NCBI GenBank assembly: GCA_944548615.1
Contig: OX155952.1
Span: 248,001-312,000 of the forward strand
Reading direction: 5' to 3'
Length of the DNA: 64,000 nt
Source of the DNA: Micropterix aruncella
Taxonomy: Eukaryota; Arthropoda; Insecta; Lepidoptera; Micropterigidae
Shown: one piece after another, positions 43,862-54,240 of the stretch
Layout of the letters: each line of letters starts with the position of its first letter
Position numbering within the stretch: the first letter of the stretch is position 1
The notes under the pieces: model-generated
What the model was told of the DNA's origin: nothing
Seen by the model: only the letters and a program-made list of their open reading frames with translations
Database searches by the model: none
Position numbers and translations under genes: made by a program

Positions 43862-44944
43862 TATAACCGCAAAATACTAATTTCCGTGTTTGGAAGAAAC
43901 ACGGTAGAAACTACCAAAACCCAAAAGAATCAAAGTAAAAGGACGCCACCTCCTTTTAAAGAAAAAGAAGGAAACTAATTATATTAAAAAAAAAAGATAC
44001 CCGAAAGAAATTTTGAAAAAGAAAAAAATTAACCTCAAAAAACTATCTCAGAGAGTGGGCCAAATATTAATGAGCATTGGGTTTGGCCCTCAGAAAACCC
44101 TTTTCCTCAGACACACAAAAGACTACAGCACAAAAAGAAACACGAGAGTATGTAAAGTATCCGTGTTTATTCGCCCGCAGGCACCCTTCTTCAAATTCCG
44201 CTTATTGGCGTGTCACATGTGCTCATCCAAATAAAAATAACAGAATTCCAGAAATGAATGTAAATTCCTTGACGTGGAGGCAATTCCCGTCACATTTAGC
44301 GACGATTTCGTCACTTATATAGCAGCAGTAATTATTCAAAAAAACCAGAGGTGCCGACAGCTGCGATCAATAGAAAAATCCGTTAAAATCTCGAGGATCC
44401 TACGGGAAAAGCTACCCAAAATGAAATTAAAATGCTTACCAGATAAATCACACACACTTCACATCACAAATTTTACCGCCAGGCGGTTAATTTACGGCTT
44501 TCTTGTTTAATCTACTTTCTGCCTCCCTCGGCGGAGCAACAGCACCTGCCCCGCCATTGTTAAAACAGGAAATGAGTCTAACCGAACACGTTTGACAACT
44601 CATTATTGCCAGAAACACGAATGTCTCTACTCTATGGCAAAGAGTGTAGATTTACTTCCAATTTTTTTTTAATCAAAGTTAAATTTTATGTAAGTTTTCT
44701 TTTTAATTAATATTATAATTTTTAGTTGTCATTCATTTATTTATTTATTTATCTTTTAATAAATATATCTCCATAATAGCAACATTAATGTCATCTGACA
44801 GCTGTTAAGGAAAATTTTTGGATGATTTCAAAAAGCAACAATAAACAACATTTTCGGAACAGAAAAAGGTTATAGAAAACCCTGAGAAGTAACCTTTAAT
44901 GATAATTCGGGACACAAGCGCAAAAAAAAGGAATTTCTGTTACA
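43862..44944 (-). repeat. Gypsy 3' LTR
   Basis: Begins TGTAACAG and ends GGTTATA on the minus strand; same length as the 5' LTR. The small open frames in it are chance. Confidence 0.93.
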
Positions 44945-45587
44945 GCCCCAACCCAAGAGAAAAATCGGGGGAGAAAAACCAACGATTTTGATTGAATCGT
45001 CCCGATTCACCAGCTACTACGAGCTTTACGCCACTAGAACAACAACAACTCCTAACTTAACAAACCTTCTTCACGTTAACTATAATCAATTAATCCGTTC
45101 AGTAACAATAGCAGAGGCAAACTTTTACCAACTAAAACTTACACCCATTACTCTTATCACCAGAGTAAGAAAAGAAAATCAAGAAATTAAACCCAACACC
45201 AACATAACCAAAAAAAAACTTATGGAACTCCGACAACTTCCAACAACTAAGGAAGGATCAACTCATTGCGGATACCCGACTCCTACCGAAAACAACAATA
45301 ACTCTGACGTTAAACCTCGACTAAACGTTTACTTACTAAGAGACTATAGTAGTTGTCATTTACTACCTTTCATACCAATCCCCATTCATTCATCCCGGAC
45401 ATGAGACATTCTTACAACAATAATGCTAGATAGAAATGCTAGCATGACTGACAAAACAAAATGATTTCAGCTATTGATACCACTTGGTACAATGCCTTTG
45501 TAAAGACAATTTAAAGGGCTCATTTTAGTTTCACCCAAGATAGACAATTTTTGTAATAGAATGTTAACGCGAAGAACTCCGATACTA

Positions 45588-48500
45588 CTATTCTGAACTA
45601 TTCGGATTTAGCTTAAAATCTTTAATATGCCAGGAACCTATATTCTTCCCTTTTGCATTTTCTAACTCGTACACCAACGCAGAGAGTTTTTTTATTATCT
45701 TACATTTTTCATATTTTGGGGCAAATTTGGAAATGTAATAATTCCCAGCATTACTTAGATAATAAGTCTTTTTATAGATCGTATCGCCTACTTGAAATTC
45801 CGCAGGACGGTGTTTTCGATCATAGTAAACTTTATTATGTGCATGTAATTTTAACAATTTTTGCCGCACTACATGAAAAATGTTAGATAATTCACTCAAA
45901 TTTTGAGCGTAAGACAACCTACTACCAAAAATAACCTCTGCTTGAGATTCCGGCGCCTGAGCATAAAAAGAGCCATTCATAATCGGTTCACGACCATGGA
46001 CTAGGAAAAATGGACTGAACCCTGTTGATTCCGAGACTGCCGCGTTAATGGCCATCTGAACCTCAGAAAGATAAAGATCCCAGCTGCGATGATCGTCTTT
46101 TACACACAACGATAACGCAGTGACCACACTACGATTCTGACGCTCAGTTGGATTAACTTGAGGGCAATATTTCGGGTTTAAATATACTTTTGGAATTTTA
46201 TATTTCGCAATCAGTTCAGTGAACTCCCTTCCGATAAACTGTTTTCCATTGTCTGAAATTAAATACTGCGGAACACCATAGCGAAGGAATACATTATGTT
46301 CAACGACATAACTTACAAGTTTACTGGTAGCACGTTTTAACGGAAAAAGTAAACAGTATTTGCTAAAACAATCTGTCACCACGAGAACATGCATATTTCT
46401 GTTCCTCGTCATCGGATAAGGACCCAACAGATCGACCGAGACCATTTGGAACGGGAAGGCACAGGACTTAGGATTTCCTAGCTGACCCAAAGGGGAAATA
46501 TTCGAATGTTTGTATTGCTGACATGTTTCACATTTAGAAACAAAGTTAACTACGTCTCCGTGTAAATTAGGCCAAAAGTAACGAAGACAAAGACGACGGT
46601 GTGTCTTAAAAATTCCAAAATGCATAGCCAAATCAGACTCATGATTTTCTCGGATAAGCTTTTCTCTAAGCTGCAACGGAACAACTAACTTCCAATCGTA
46701 ACAACTGGTGAGTTGATACTTGCTTTTAGAGTACCTAAACAATTCATGGTCCTTAATCTGGAAATTTGGATATCCAGCGGGATTTTCAGACACTGCCTTA
46801 AACAAATCGTTGTACCATGAGTCGGAAACAACAGACAGAGAGGAAACGGGAAGCAACCGAGATAACGTGTCGGGAACCACATTATCGACACCTTTCTTGT
46901 GGACGATCTCGAAATCAAAAGCAGATAGACGAATACCCCATCGAGCCAAACGGCCGGTAGGATTTTTTAAGCGCAAAAACCAACGTAAGCTGGCATGATC
47001 TGTAAAGATAGTGAATTTGGGACCGCCCTCCAAGTAACCACGAAAATGCTCGACAGCATGAATAACACTTAGGGCTTCGCGTTCGGTTGCCGAATATCGC
47101 GTCTCAGCGGGTAAAAGTGTTCTACTCGTGAAAGCGATAGGATGATCGACGCCATCCACTTCCTGGGTTAAAACTCCGCCTAAACCGTACAACGATGCAT
47201 CGCAATGAAGAGCGAACGGTTTTGAATAATCCGGACAGGCCAAAATCGGACTAGAAACTAAGGCCGATTTCAGTTTTTGAAATGCCTCTTCCGCCTCGGG
47301 CGTCCACTCATAAGGGGGAGCACCTTTGCGGGTACTTGTCAACCGAGATAAGGGAGCAGCAATACTAGAAAAATTTTTAATGAACCGACGATACCAACCG
47401 GCCATACCAAGAAAACTCTTTACCATTTTTGGAGAATTTGGAGTAGGAAAATCGAGAATACATTTTACCTTCTCGGGATCGGTATGTAGACCGTGAGAAT
47501 CAACTACATACCCTAAATACTTCAATTCCTGACGGAAAAACTGACACTTCTTGAAATTTATAGAAAGGTTGGCATACAACAAGCGATCTAATACTTTGTT
47601 TAACAAAGTTATATGTTCTTCAAAAGTAGCAGATACAATAATTATGTCATCTAGGTAACAGAAAACTTTGTTTTCGAAAGAGGGATCGAACAATTTGTCA
47701 GCCAGTCTTTGCATGCACGCCGGCGAGTTTCTTAGGCCGAAGGCGCAAGATCTGAAGCAGAAGAATCCTCGACCAGGAACCGTGAAGCTACACTTCTCTC
47801 GTGAAGAAGGATCCAAAGGGATTTGCCAAAAGGCAGAGGATAAGTCGATAGAAGATAAATAATTCGCATCTCTCAAACTGTCCAAGATAGTAGTAATTCT
47901 CGGCAGGGGATACGCATCCGGTTTCGTGATAGAGTTCAGCTTCCTGCTATCGAGACAGAAACGAAGAGTACCATCTGACTTTGGAACAAAAATTGTTGGA
48001 TTATTCCAACCCCCGGAACTAGGTTCGACAACACCTAACTCTAACATCTTATCAACTTCTTCATTCAACAGCGCCAATCTAGCTGGAGACAAAGGATAGT
48101 AACGCTGTTTCACTGGAGGATGATCTCCAGTATCAATAACCTGGGACAACAAATTAGTACGACCGAGACCTTTGACTTCGGAAGAAATTTTTTTAAAATT
48201 ATTGATCATCCTGTCTGCTAGCGATCGCTGGTCTCCAGTCAATGAAGCAAAAGGCCGCAAGGCCCTCACTTCATTGACTCGATGCCAAACAATCGCATCG
48301 CAGGACTCAAACTTGACGAATTTTAATATTTCCGGAGCCAACTCAAATTCTCGGACAAAATCAATTCCCAAAATAAGGGAAGTACCTATATCAGGAGCTA
48401 CAACAGCTCGAATAACCTGGCATCGATTATTGAATTTAAAAGGAAGAAACATAGACCCAATCGTCTTAACCGAACTTGCATTAGCAGTGGATAAAGTCAC

Positions 48501-48719
48501 CAACGGAGACTTATTAAGAGTAAAACCGATATCAACTAAATATTTATGTGAATCGGCACCCAAAATCGTAACACTCGATCCAGTGTCGAGTAATCCACAA
48601 ACCGTTATATCACCCAGTGAAACTTCTAAGAAAGGGCGACGGTTATCCTTCTCATTTGCAAACAATATCGAGGCAGAATGTAGAAAATCCTCTATTCTGC
48701 CCCGCCTTTCGAGTTTTTT
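45588..48719 (-). CDS. pol: Gypsy Pol: protease, reverse transcriptase, RNase H, integrase
   Basis: The frame is open from inside the end of gag (it continues upstream of the gag stop) to 45588, without an ATG, fitting production as a Gag-Pol fusion by -1 frameshifting at 48713-48719. Domains in order, numbering from LFANEKD at 48665: retropepsin with GLLDTGSSVTIL (about residue 25), RT with the VEPSSGGWNNP segment (about 215), ID LSSAFWQIP (about 275) and catalytic YLDD (about 340), RNase H with LHCDASLYGLGG (about 485) and TDHASLRWFL (about 560), and integrase with an HHCC finger ending CETCQQYKH (about 690) and a catalytic triad in SVDLLGP, ISDNGKQF and NPTERQNR. All catalytic residues are present; about 1025 residues. 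Confidence 0.93.
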   Translation of the reverse strand, partial: KKLERRGRIEDFLHSASILFANEKDNRRPFLEVSLGDITVCGLLDTGSSVTILGADSHKYLVDIGFTLNKSPLVTLSTANASSVKTIGSMFLPFKFNNRCQVIRAVVAPDIGTSLILGIDFVREFELAPEILKFVKFESCDAIVWHRVNEVRALRPFASLTGDQRSLADRMINNFKKISSEVKGLGRTNLLSQVIDTGDHPPVKQRYYPLSPARLALLNEEVDKMLELGVVEPSSGGWNNPTIFVPKSDGTLRFCLDSRKLNSITKPDAYPLPRITTILDSLRDANYLSSIDLSSAFWQIPLDPSSREKCSFTVPGRGFFCFRSCAFGLRNSPACMQRLADKLFDPSFENKVFCYLDDIIIVSATFEEHITLLNKVLDRLLYANLSINFKKCQFFRQELKYLGYVVDSHGLHTDPEKVKCILDFPTPNSPKMVKSFLGMAGWYRRFIKNFSSIAAPLSRLTSTRKGAPPYEWTPEAEEAFQKLKSALVSSPILACPDYSKPFALHCDASLYGLGGVLTQEVDGVDHPIAFTSRTLLPAETRYSATEREALSVIHAVEHFRGYLEGGPKFTIFTDHASLRWFLRLKNPTGRLARWGIRLSAFDFEIVHKKGVDNVVPDTLSRLLPVSSLSVVSDSWYNDLFKAVSENPAGYPNFQIKDHELFRYSKSKYQLTSCYDWKLVVPLQLREKLIRENHESDLAMHFGIFKTHRRLCLRYFWPNLHGDVVNFVSKCETCQQYKHSNISPLGQLGNPKSCAFPFQMVSVDLLGPYPMTRNRNMHVLVVTDCFSKYCLLFPLKRATSKLVSYVVEHNVFLRYGVPQYLISDNGKQFIGREFTELIAKYKIPKVYLNPKYCPQVNPTERQNRSVVTALSLCVKDDHRSWDLYLSEVQMAINAAVSESTGFSPFFLVHGREPIMNGSFYAQAPESQAEVIFGSRLSYAQNLSELSNIFHVVRQKLLKLHAHNKVYYDRKHRPAEFQVGDTIYKKTYYLSNAGNYYISKFAPKYEKCKIIKKLSALVYELENAKGKNIGSWHIKDFKLNPNSSE
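48670..48719 (-). promoter_or_regulatory. -1 programmed ribosomal frameshift site (slippery heptamer plus stem-loop)
   Basis: On the minus strand the heptamer A AAA AAC (48719-48713) is in the correct gag phase (CCA AAA AAC). After a 9-nt spacer (48712-48704), GGGGCAGAAT (48703-48694) pairs with ATTCTGCCTC (48679-48670) to form a 10-bp stem with one G-U pair and a 14-nt loop; the gag stop begins within this hairpin. Slipping back one base continues directly into the open pol frame. This is the textbook X XXY YYZ arrangement; efficiency is inferred, not shown. Confidence 0.85.
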
Positions 48720-50236
48720 GGCTCTGAAACCGGGGAATTACCAGGCCGGTTATTCTTAGAACATTCCGGACAAGTGGCTACCGTGTAGTTAAACCTACCA
48801 CAACGATAGCAATATTTAGAATAGCCATGATGCGTGCCACCGCGTGAACCACGCGAACTATTATTGGCTCCTTGGTTGTAATTACCAGAAGACGAATTAC
48901 CATTAGAACAATTATTACGGGAAAAATTTCCACGATTAAAACCGCCACGATGAAAACCACCACGATTAAAACCACCACGATGGGATGGACCAGCAGAAGA
49001 AACGTTACACTCTTTGAACTTCTGTTCAACTTTCACTTCCTCCGTCGCACATTTGGTAGGAGACTCGTCGACCGCATAAACTGCTTTCGAGCCAGAAGGC
49101 TTGACCTTAGCTTGGGCAGGAGTGGCTGCATTAGATGCGTTGATACGCTGTTGTGCATTTTCAACTTTTTTTCCTAAACGCAGAAGTTCGTCGATTGAAT
49201 TTATATCAACTAGCATGAAATGTCGTTGGTAAGAAATTGAGATATTTGAAAGGATAATTCCTAACTGTTCCTCGCCAGACAATGGCCTTGACAACCTGTT
49301 GAAATAGCCCAACATGACGGAAACAAAAATATGCATCCTCTCGTCCGACTTTTGTTTACGTCCCCGTACAAACGACAAAACTTCAGCATCGTAATTTAAA
49401 CTGCCAAAATCGGAGCGGAGTGCAGCAACTAACTGCTTCCAACTGGAAATGCTCGAAGCTCTAGCACGGTACCAACTAAGCGCTTGTTTCTGGAATAGTT
49501 CACAAGCCGATTTCAGCATCCTGGCATCCGAGATATTCCGCGAAAACCTAATCTCATCCAATCGTTCTAAGAACTCGACCACACAGGAATCGCCGTCAAA
49601 TGTAAAACCAAGATTTAAAGGTTTAAGAATGCGTTCGTCAGAAATGACAAAGTTATTGTCCAAAGGAACTGGTTTCGTATCAACATGCTGTATATACGGA
49701 GCTGACGTCACTTCAGAATTCCTGCCCAAAGGAACCACCTCAGGACTAAGCTTCTCACCCTCGTGCAATGAAGTAGAAGGTATCGGAACAACAGGATTTG
49801 GTAACGGGCTAGGCGAACGAACAATATCTAAATATTTTTCTAACAAAACGACAATTTCTAAAACTTCCTCCTTTAAATTGTCTAATAATTTTTTGGAGTC
49901 TGAATTAGCAGGATTTATACGTGAAACTCTATGAAAGATATGTGCAGTTTTAGTGCTAATTCGTTTATATAAAAGTTTCTGTTTGTTATTTATAAATTCT
50001 TCGATAAGTTCTTGAAGACACGAAAGTCTAATCGCACATTCCTGAAACTCGGAATCTGGATCTAAATCCGTTGAGGAAATTGATTCAGCTGGAAACTCCC
50101 TTAAGAGTGAATTAAATTGTTTTCTCATCGCTTCAACATTGGTTGGAGTGACCTCCCGAATCGTGAACTCATAATCGAGTTCTGCCTTTACTAAATGTGA
50201 CGCAGCATAATACACTATCGCTGGAGACGCCATCAT
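48692..50236 (-). CDS. gag: Gypsy Gag
   Basis: A 514-codon frame from ATG at 50236. It encodes the structural protein that packages the element RNA. A central domain with LNLGFTFDGDSCVVEFLERLDEIR and WKQLVAALRSDFG (about residues 210-280) matches retrotransposon Gag capsid. Later come a basic Gly/Arg/Asn-rich stretch with repeated RGGFNRGGFHRGG-type motifs and a C-terminal knuckle CYRCGRFNYTVATC in which Tyr sits where His is expected in CX2CX4HX4C. The product ends at 48692 just after the frameshift site. The two proteins overlap in different frames. Confidence 0.9.
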   Translation of the reverse strand: MMASPAIVYYAASHLVKAELDYEFTIREVTPTNVEAMRKQFNSLLREFPAESISSTDLDPDSEFQECAIRLSCLQELIEEFINNKQKLLYKRISTKTAHIFHRVSRINPANSDSKKLLDNLKEEVLEIVVLLEKYLDIVRSPSPLPNPVVPIPSTSLHEGEKLSPEVVPLGRNSEVTSAPYIQHVDTKPVPLDNNFVISDERILKPLNLGFTFDGDSCVVEFLERLDEIRFSRNISDARMLKSACELFQKQALSWYRARASSISSWKQLVAALRSDFGSLNYDAEVLSFVRGRKQKSDERMHIFVSVMLGYFNRLSRPLSGEEQLGIILSNISISYQRHFMLVDINSIDELLRLGKKVENAQQRINASNAATPAQAKVKPSGSKAVYAVDESPTKCATEEVKVEQKFKECNVSSAGPSHRGGFNRGGFHRGGFNRGNFSRNNCSNGNSSSGNYNQGANNSSRGSRGGTHHGYSKYCYRCGRFNYTVATCPECSKNNRPGNSPVSEPKNSKGGAE

Positions 50237-50898
50237 GTATATATTTTAAATCCCACCAAAAAAAATAAAAACCAAAATAAATAAAAAATAAAAAAAATAA
50301 AATGGAATAAACTGACTTTTTTACTGCTTGCGGCACCTCTGTTTTATTTGGCTGCTTACCTCACCAGGATAATTGCCTTCACATCTGGAAATTAACAAAA
50401 AAATAATTAGTATGATAAAATAAAATACTTAAACGGCAAGCGTAAAACTTTTTCGCGGAAACCGCCTTAAAATAAACAAACTGCTGCTAAGCAACGCCAA
50501 GTATTCAAACAATAATTAATATATTGCTTTTAAATCTAAGATTCTGACAAAAAAATATAGTAACCATAAAAAACGGCAAGTACAAAATACTTCTTCACGG
50601 TAACCGCTTTAAATTACAAAAAATGCTGTTAATGCCGACAAAACTGCAAGTACACAATACCGCTTAATTCAATGACAAAAGTTGCTTCTAAATACAAAAA
50701 CAACAAGACGGTGCTTACAAGCCTCTTTCACGGTAATCGCTATGAATAAAAATTATATAAAAACAAAAAAAATGCTTCTAATTTTTTTTATACAATTTTT
50801 GAACAAAGTGCTTAAAAAATCGTGCTTCAATGGCTGAGGAAAAGAATACCCTAAAAGCCAAAATCCAATTTATAAGCCTAACGTTGGAGCGCTAATTT
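50237..50898 (-). other. Gypsy 5' leader with degenerate internal repeats
   Basis: Untranslated leader between the 5' LTR and gag. Four imperfect units of roughly 80-100 bp share AAACGGCAAG...TCACGGTAACCGCTT-type words (about 50430, 50570, 50645, 50700). Such repeats could contribute to packaging or translation, which is inference. Confidence 0.6.
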
Positions 50899-51981
50899 TA
50901 TAACCGCAAAATACTAATTTCCGTGTTTGGAAGAAACACGGTAGAAACTACCAAAACCCAAAAGAATCAAAGTAAAAGGACGCCACCTCCTTTTAAAGAA
51001 AAAGAAGGAAACTAATTATATTAAAAAAAAAAGATACCCGAAAGAAATTTTGAAAAAGAAAAAAATTAACCTCAAAAAACTATCTCAGAGAGTGGGCCAA
51101 ATATTAATGAGCATTGGGTTTGGCCCTCAGAAAACCCTTTTCCTCAGACACACAAAAGACTACAGCACAAAAAGAAACACGAGAGTATGTAAAGTATCCG
51201 TGTTTATTCGCCCGCAGGCACCCTTCTTCAAATTCCGCTTATTGGCGTGTCACATGTGCTCATCCAAATAAAAATAACAGAATTCCAGAAATGAATGTAA
51301 ATTCCTTGACGTGGAGGCAATTCCCGTCACATTTAGCGACGATTTCGTCACTTATATAGCAGCAGTAATTATTCAAAAAAACCAGAGGTGCCGACAGCTG
51401 CGATCAATAGAAAAATCCGTTAAAATCTCGAGGATCCTACGGGAAAAGCTACCCAAAATGAAATTAAAATGCTTACCAGATAAATCACACACACTTCACA
51501 TCACAAATTTTACCGCCAGGCGGTTAATTTACGGCTTTCTTGTTTAATCTACTTTCTGCCTCCCTCGGCGGAGCAACAGCACCTGCCCCGCCATTGTTAA
51601 AACAGGAAATGAGTCTAACCGAACACGTTTGACAACTCATTATTGCCAGAAACACGAATGTCTCTACTCTATGGCAAAGAGTGTAGATTTACTTCCAATT
51701 TTTTTTTAATCAAAGTTAAATTTTATGTAAGTTTTCTTTTTAATTAATATTATAATTTTTAGTTGTCATTCATTTATTTATTTATTTATCTTTTAATAAA
51801 TATATCTCCATAATAGCAACATTAATGTCATCTGACAGCTGTTAAGGAAAATTTTTGGATGATTTCAAAAAGCAACAATAAACAACATTTTCGGAACAGA
51901 AAAAGGTTATAGAAAACCCTGAGAAGTAACCTTTAATGATAATTCGGGACACAAGCGCAAAAAAAAGGAATTTCTGTTACA
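50899..51981 (-). repeat. Gypsy 5' LTR
   Basis: 1083 bp, matching the 3' LTR; would supply the promoter. Outer flank GTCA at 51982. Confidence 0.93.
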
Positions 51982-51996
51982 GTCACAGAAAAAAAC

Positions 51997-52255
51997 TTAA
52001 CCCTTCAGGCCTCAGTCCCTCAGACGATTGACAAGTTGATGTCCCAAAAATGTTTAGTAAAAATTAGTTAAAAAAATTAATGATGACACTGTCTCAGCCA
52101 AACATTAATTACTGCCAAACCACTGTACCCATAATTAAAATAAAACATTAACATAATAAAACATAATAAAATAAAACAAATTAAATTAAAATTAAATTCC
52201 GTCACTCTGAATTGTGTTGTGGCCGATATTAGTCAATTGGGGATCTAGGGGTTAA
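51997..52255. mobile_element. piggyBac-type MITE (copy 2)
   Basis: 259 bp bounded by TTAA, inverted relative to copy 1 and diverged from it (CCCTTCAGGCCTC end; TGGCCGATAT near the other). It lies 11 bp from the Gypsy target duplication. Confidence 0.8.
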
Positions 52256-52611
52256 ACCGTGCAAAATTCAAATCTAATCCTCTTAGAATGTTCTGCAAAA
52301 TAGAGTGGTGGACATGTGGTATGAACTGACGCGATTAGCGCAAGCTCTGTCAGTCAATTTAAAATCACTCTTCTTAATATTGTTTATGTGTAGCTTTACA
52401 AGATCTATTCTGAACGTATCAGCAAAGCTGTTGTCCAGAATAAATAATAATAATAATAATCATTCTGTTTACGATCGGATATCGACGATATAAGCAAACT
52501 AATTAATGGAGACAGCTTTAACATGCTCAGCAAAACATGCAAACAAGCATTCAAAGAACTTTCGATAGATTTGCCAACCCCACACCTGCGTAACACCAGC
52601 CACAGGCATTT
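52256..52611. other. Spacer with (AAT)n runs
   Basis: Contains an (AAT)n tract at 52442-52460 that may be the tail of another lost LINE; no gene. Confidence 0.4.
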
Positions 52612-53585
52612 TATTATTATTATTATTATTAATAATAGGCTAGCAGCTTTAGCTGATGCGCCTATATCACAACACTTATTTTTTAGTAACATTTTTTGTT
52701 ATTGTTTTTGTTTTATGTTTTATATGATCGTCCAGTTTGTTCTTGAAAGCATTTATGGAGACAGCATTTACAACTTCACTGGGTAGATTGTTCCAAGATT
52801 CTACCACTCTATTGGTGAGAAAGTGCCGGCGAGGGTTCTGCTTGAACTTATTGTGGTACAGCTTTTTAGAGTGTCCTCTCAGGTTTGTAGTATTAGCAAG
52901 GGAGAACATATCTTGCAGCCTGGGAACGCTGTAGAAGGCGTTCAGAATCTTAAAAGTCTCAATGAGATCTCCCCGTTCCCTTCGCTCTTGTAGAGTGCTC
53001 AGGCCAAGCTCATCCAGCCGGGTTTCGTAGCTTTTATTTCTCAGCGCATGGCATTTTTGTAGCTCTACGTTGTACTCGTTCCAGCAGGTCAATATCCTTC
53101 TTGAAGTAGGGATTCCAGATTTGGTATGCATACTCCAGCATAGGTCGGACATATGTTTTATAAATTTTTAGGAAAAGCTCAGGGGTTATATGTGAGAAAG
53201 CTTTATTTATTGTATACAGCAATGAGTTCGCTCTCTTCACCATAGTTATGATGTGTGCCTCCCATTTTAAATCTTCTGCGATTATGACACCCAAATCCCT
53301 GTGTGTCTTCACACTGATTAAAGCATTTCCCTGAATAGTGTATGTTTTCCTTGGGTTTTCTTTTCCTATATGAAGGACGGTGCACTTATCCACGTTGAGT
53401 GACATTAACCAGTCTTGCGTCCATGCGGTAATGCGGTCAAGATCATCCTGTAGGTCAGGGTGCTGCGTGAGTGGGTTCCCAATAATTTTAGCGTCGTCGG
53501 CAAACAGGGAGTACATCATCTGTAGGATTGTTCGAAAGTCCGTTAGGTAGATACCGAAGACAATCGGGCCGATGACATTGCTTTA
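52612..53585 (-). mobile_element. 5'-truncated CR1/L2-like LINE, C-terminal RT part, (TTA)n tail
   Basis: The minus strand encodes the catalytic box as MMYSLFADDAKI (about 53515), HRDLGVIIAEDLKWEAHI (about 53300), RPMLEYAYQIWNPYFKKDI (about 53130), LERVQRRATK, then in a second frame RLDELGLSTLQERRERGDLI (about 53010) and VVESWNNLPSEVVNA (about 52770). These are typical of the thumb and C-terminal end of CR1/L2/Rex-group LINEs. The frame changes near 53045. The 3' end is a TTA run (52612-52635). Dead. Confidence 0.78.
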
Positions 53586-53589
53586 CAGT

Positions 53590-54010
53590 AACGTATCCCT
53601 CTGTTCACTTCCCTCGCACCTTATCCCCGCAACGCCTTGCCGCTCGAGAGTGCGCTCACTGTTCTAACTCGGTATGCTGTGTCTCCGTAAACCCCTCGCG
53701 GTGCTTGACTCTTCACGAAGAGGAAAAAAGTATGTTTGGTATATCACTAAAGCTCTCACAAAGCATTGGGGTAAACACATTTGAGATAAAATACAGGATA
53801 GCAACCGTGGCCTCCTAGCACTGACGAAGGCCGATAGTACTACATAGGGATTTATCTCTTAGAAACGGCTGTAAACGGCCATCATAAGACTGATGTTAGT
53901 TTACGAACGCATAGTAGTCACAGTATACCAAAAGGTAGGTTTACTCTCGAGCTACAGGGCGTTGCGGGAAGAGGGTGCGAGGAATGTGGGCAGAGGGGTA
54001 CATCCCGACG
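53590..54010. mobile_element. Foldback-like MITE with 60-90-bp inverted ends
   Basis: 53595-53653 and, inverted, 53940-54005 share CTCTCGAG, GGCGTTGCGGG, GGTGCGAGG and CAGAGGG; weaker pairing extends inward (GGTATRCTGTG). There is no coding capacity and no clear target duplication. Confidence 0.6.
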
Positions 54011-54240
54011 AACGCCTTTGGTTAGCATTACGCGCAGGTAAAGGCTGGTGACTTTGAACGTTTGCAAAAGCGGCTGTAACATCTGGTGGCCATATCCGAG
54101 CCCTTGCGACTCGTGACGTATTCGCTTCAATTTCAATTTTGTTCTATGAGAAGCTACTGTCTGGTATACTGTGGTACGGTGGCCCAGAAGTAATTGTCGA
54201 ATAGCTGAAATAAGCTTACGTCAGGGCACTCGTATAATGA

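Larger units (their letters stand above)
43858..51985 (-). mobile_element. Full-length, apparently young Ty3/Gypsy LTR retrotransposon
   Basis: Two LTRs of exactly 1083 bp (43862-44944 and 50899-51981) flank gag and pol on the minus strand, and the 4-bp direct repeat GTCA lies at 43858-43861 and 51982-51985. The LTRs look identical wherever compared, including three coincident chance open frames, implying very recent insertion. Gag and Pol are unbroken. Just inside the 5' LTR the minus strand reads AGCGCTCCAACGTTAGGCT, loosely like a tRNA-Lys primer site. No envelope gene fits in the 640 bp after pol. Confidence 0.93.

Noticed and set aside
44013..44510. Lys-rich small frames in the Gypsy LTR, repeated at 51050-51547
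   Set aside because: Occur in both LTRs because the LTRs are the same; no motif, no reason to expect LTR coding.
44988..45404. 138-codon plus-strand frame between Gypsy pol and 3' LTR, considered as env or accessory gene
   Set aside because: Antisense to the element, no signal peptide, membrane segment or known motif.
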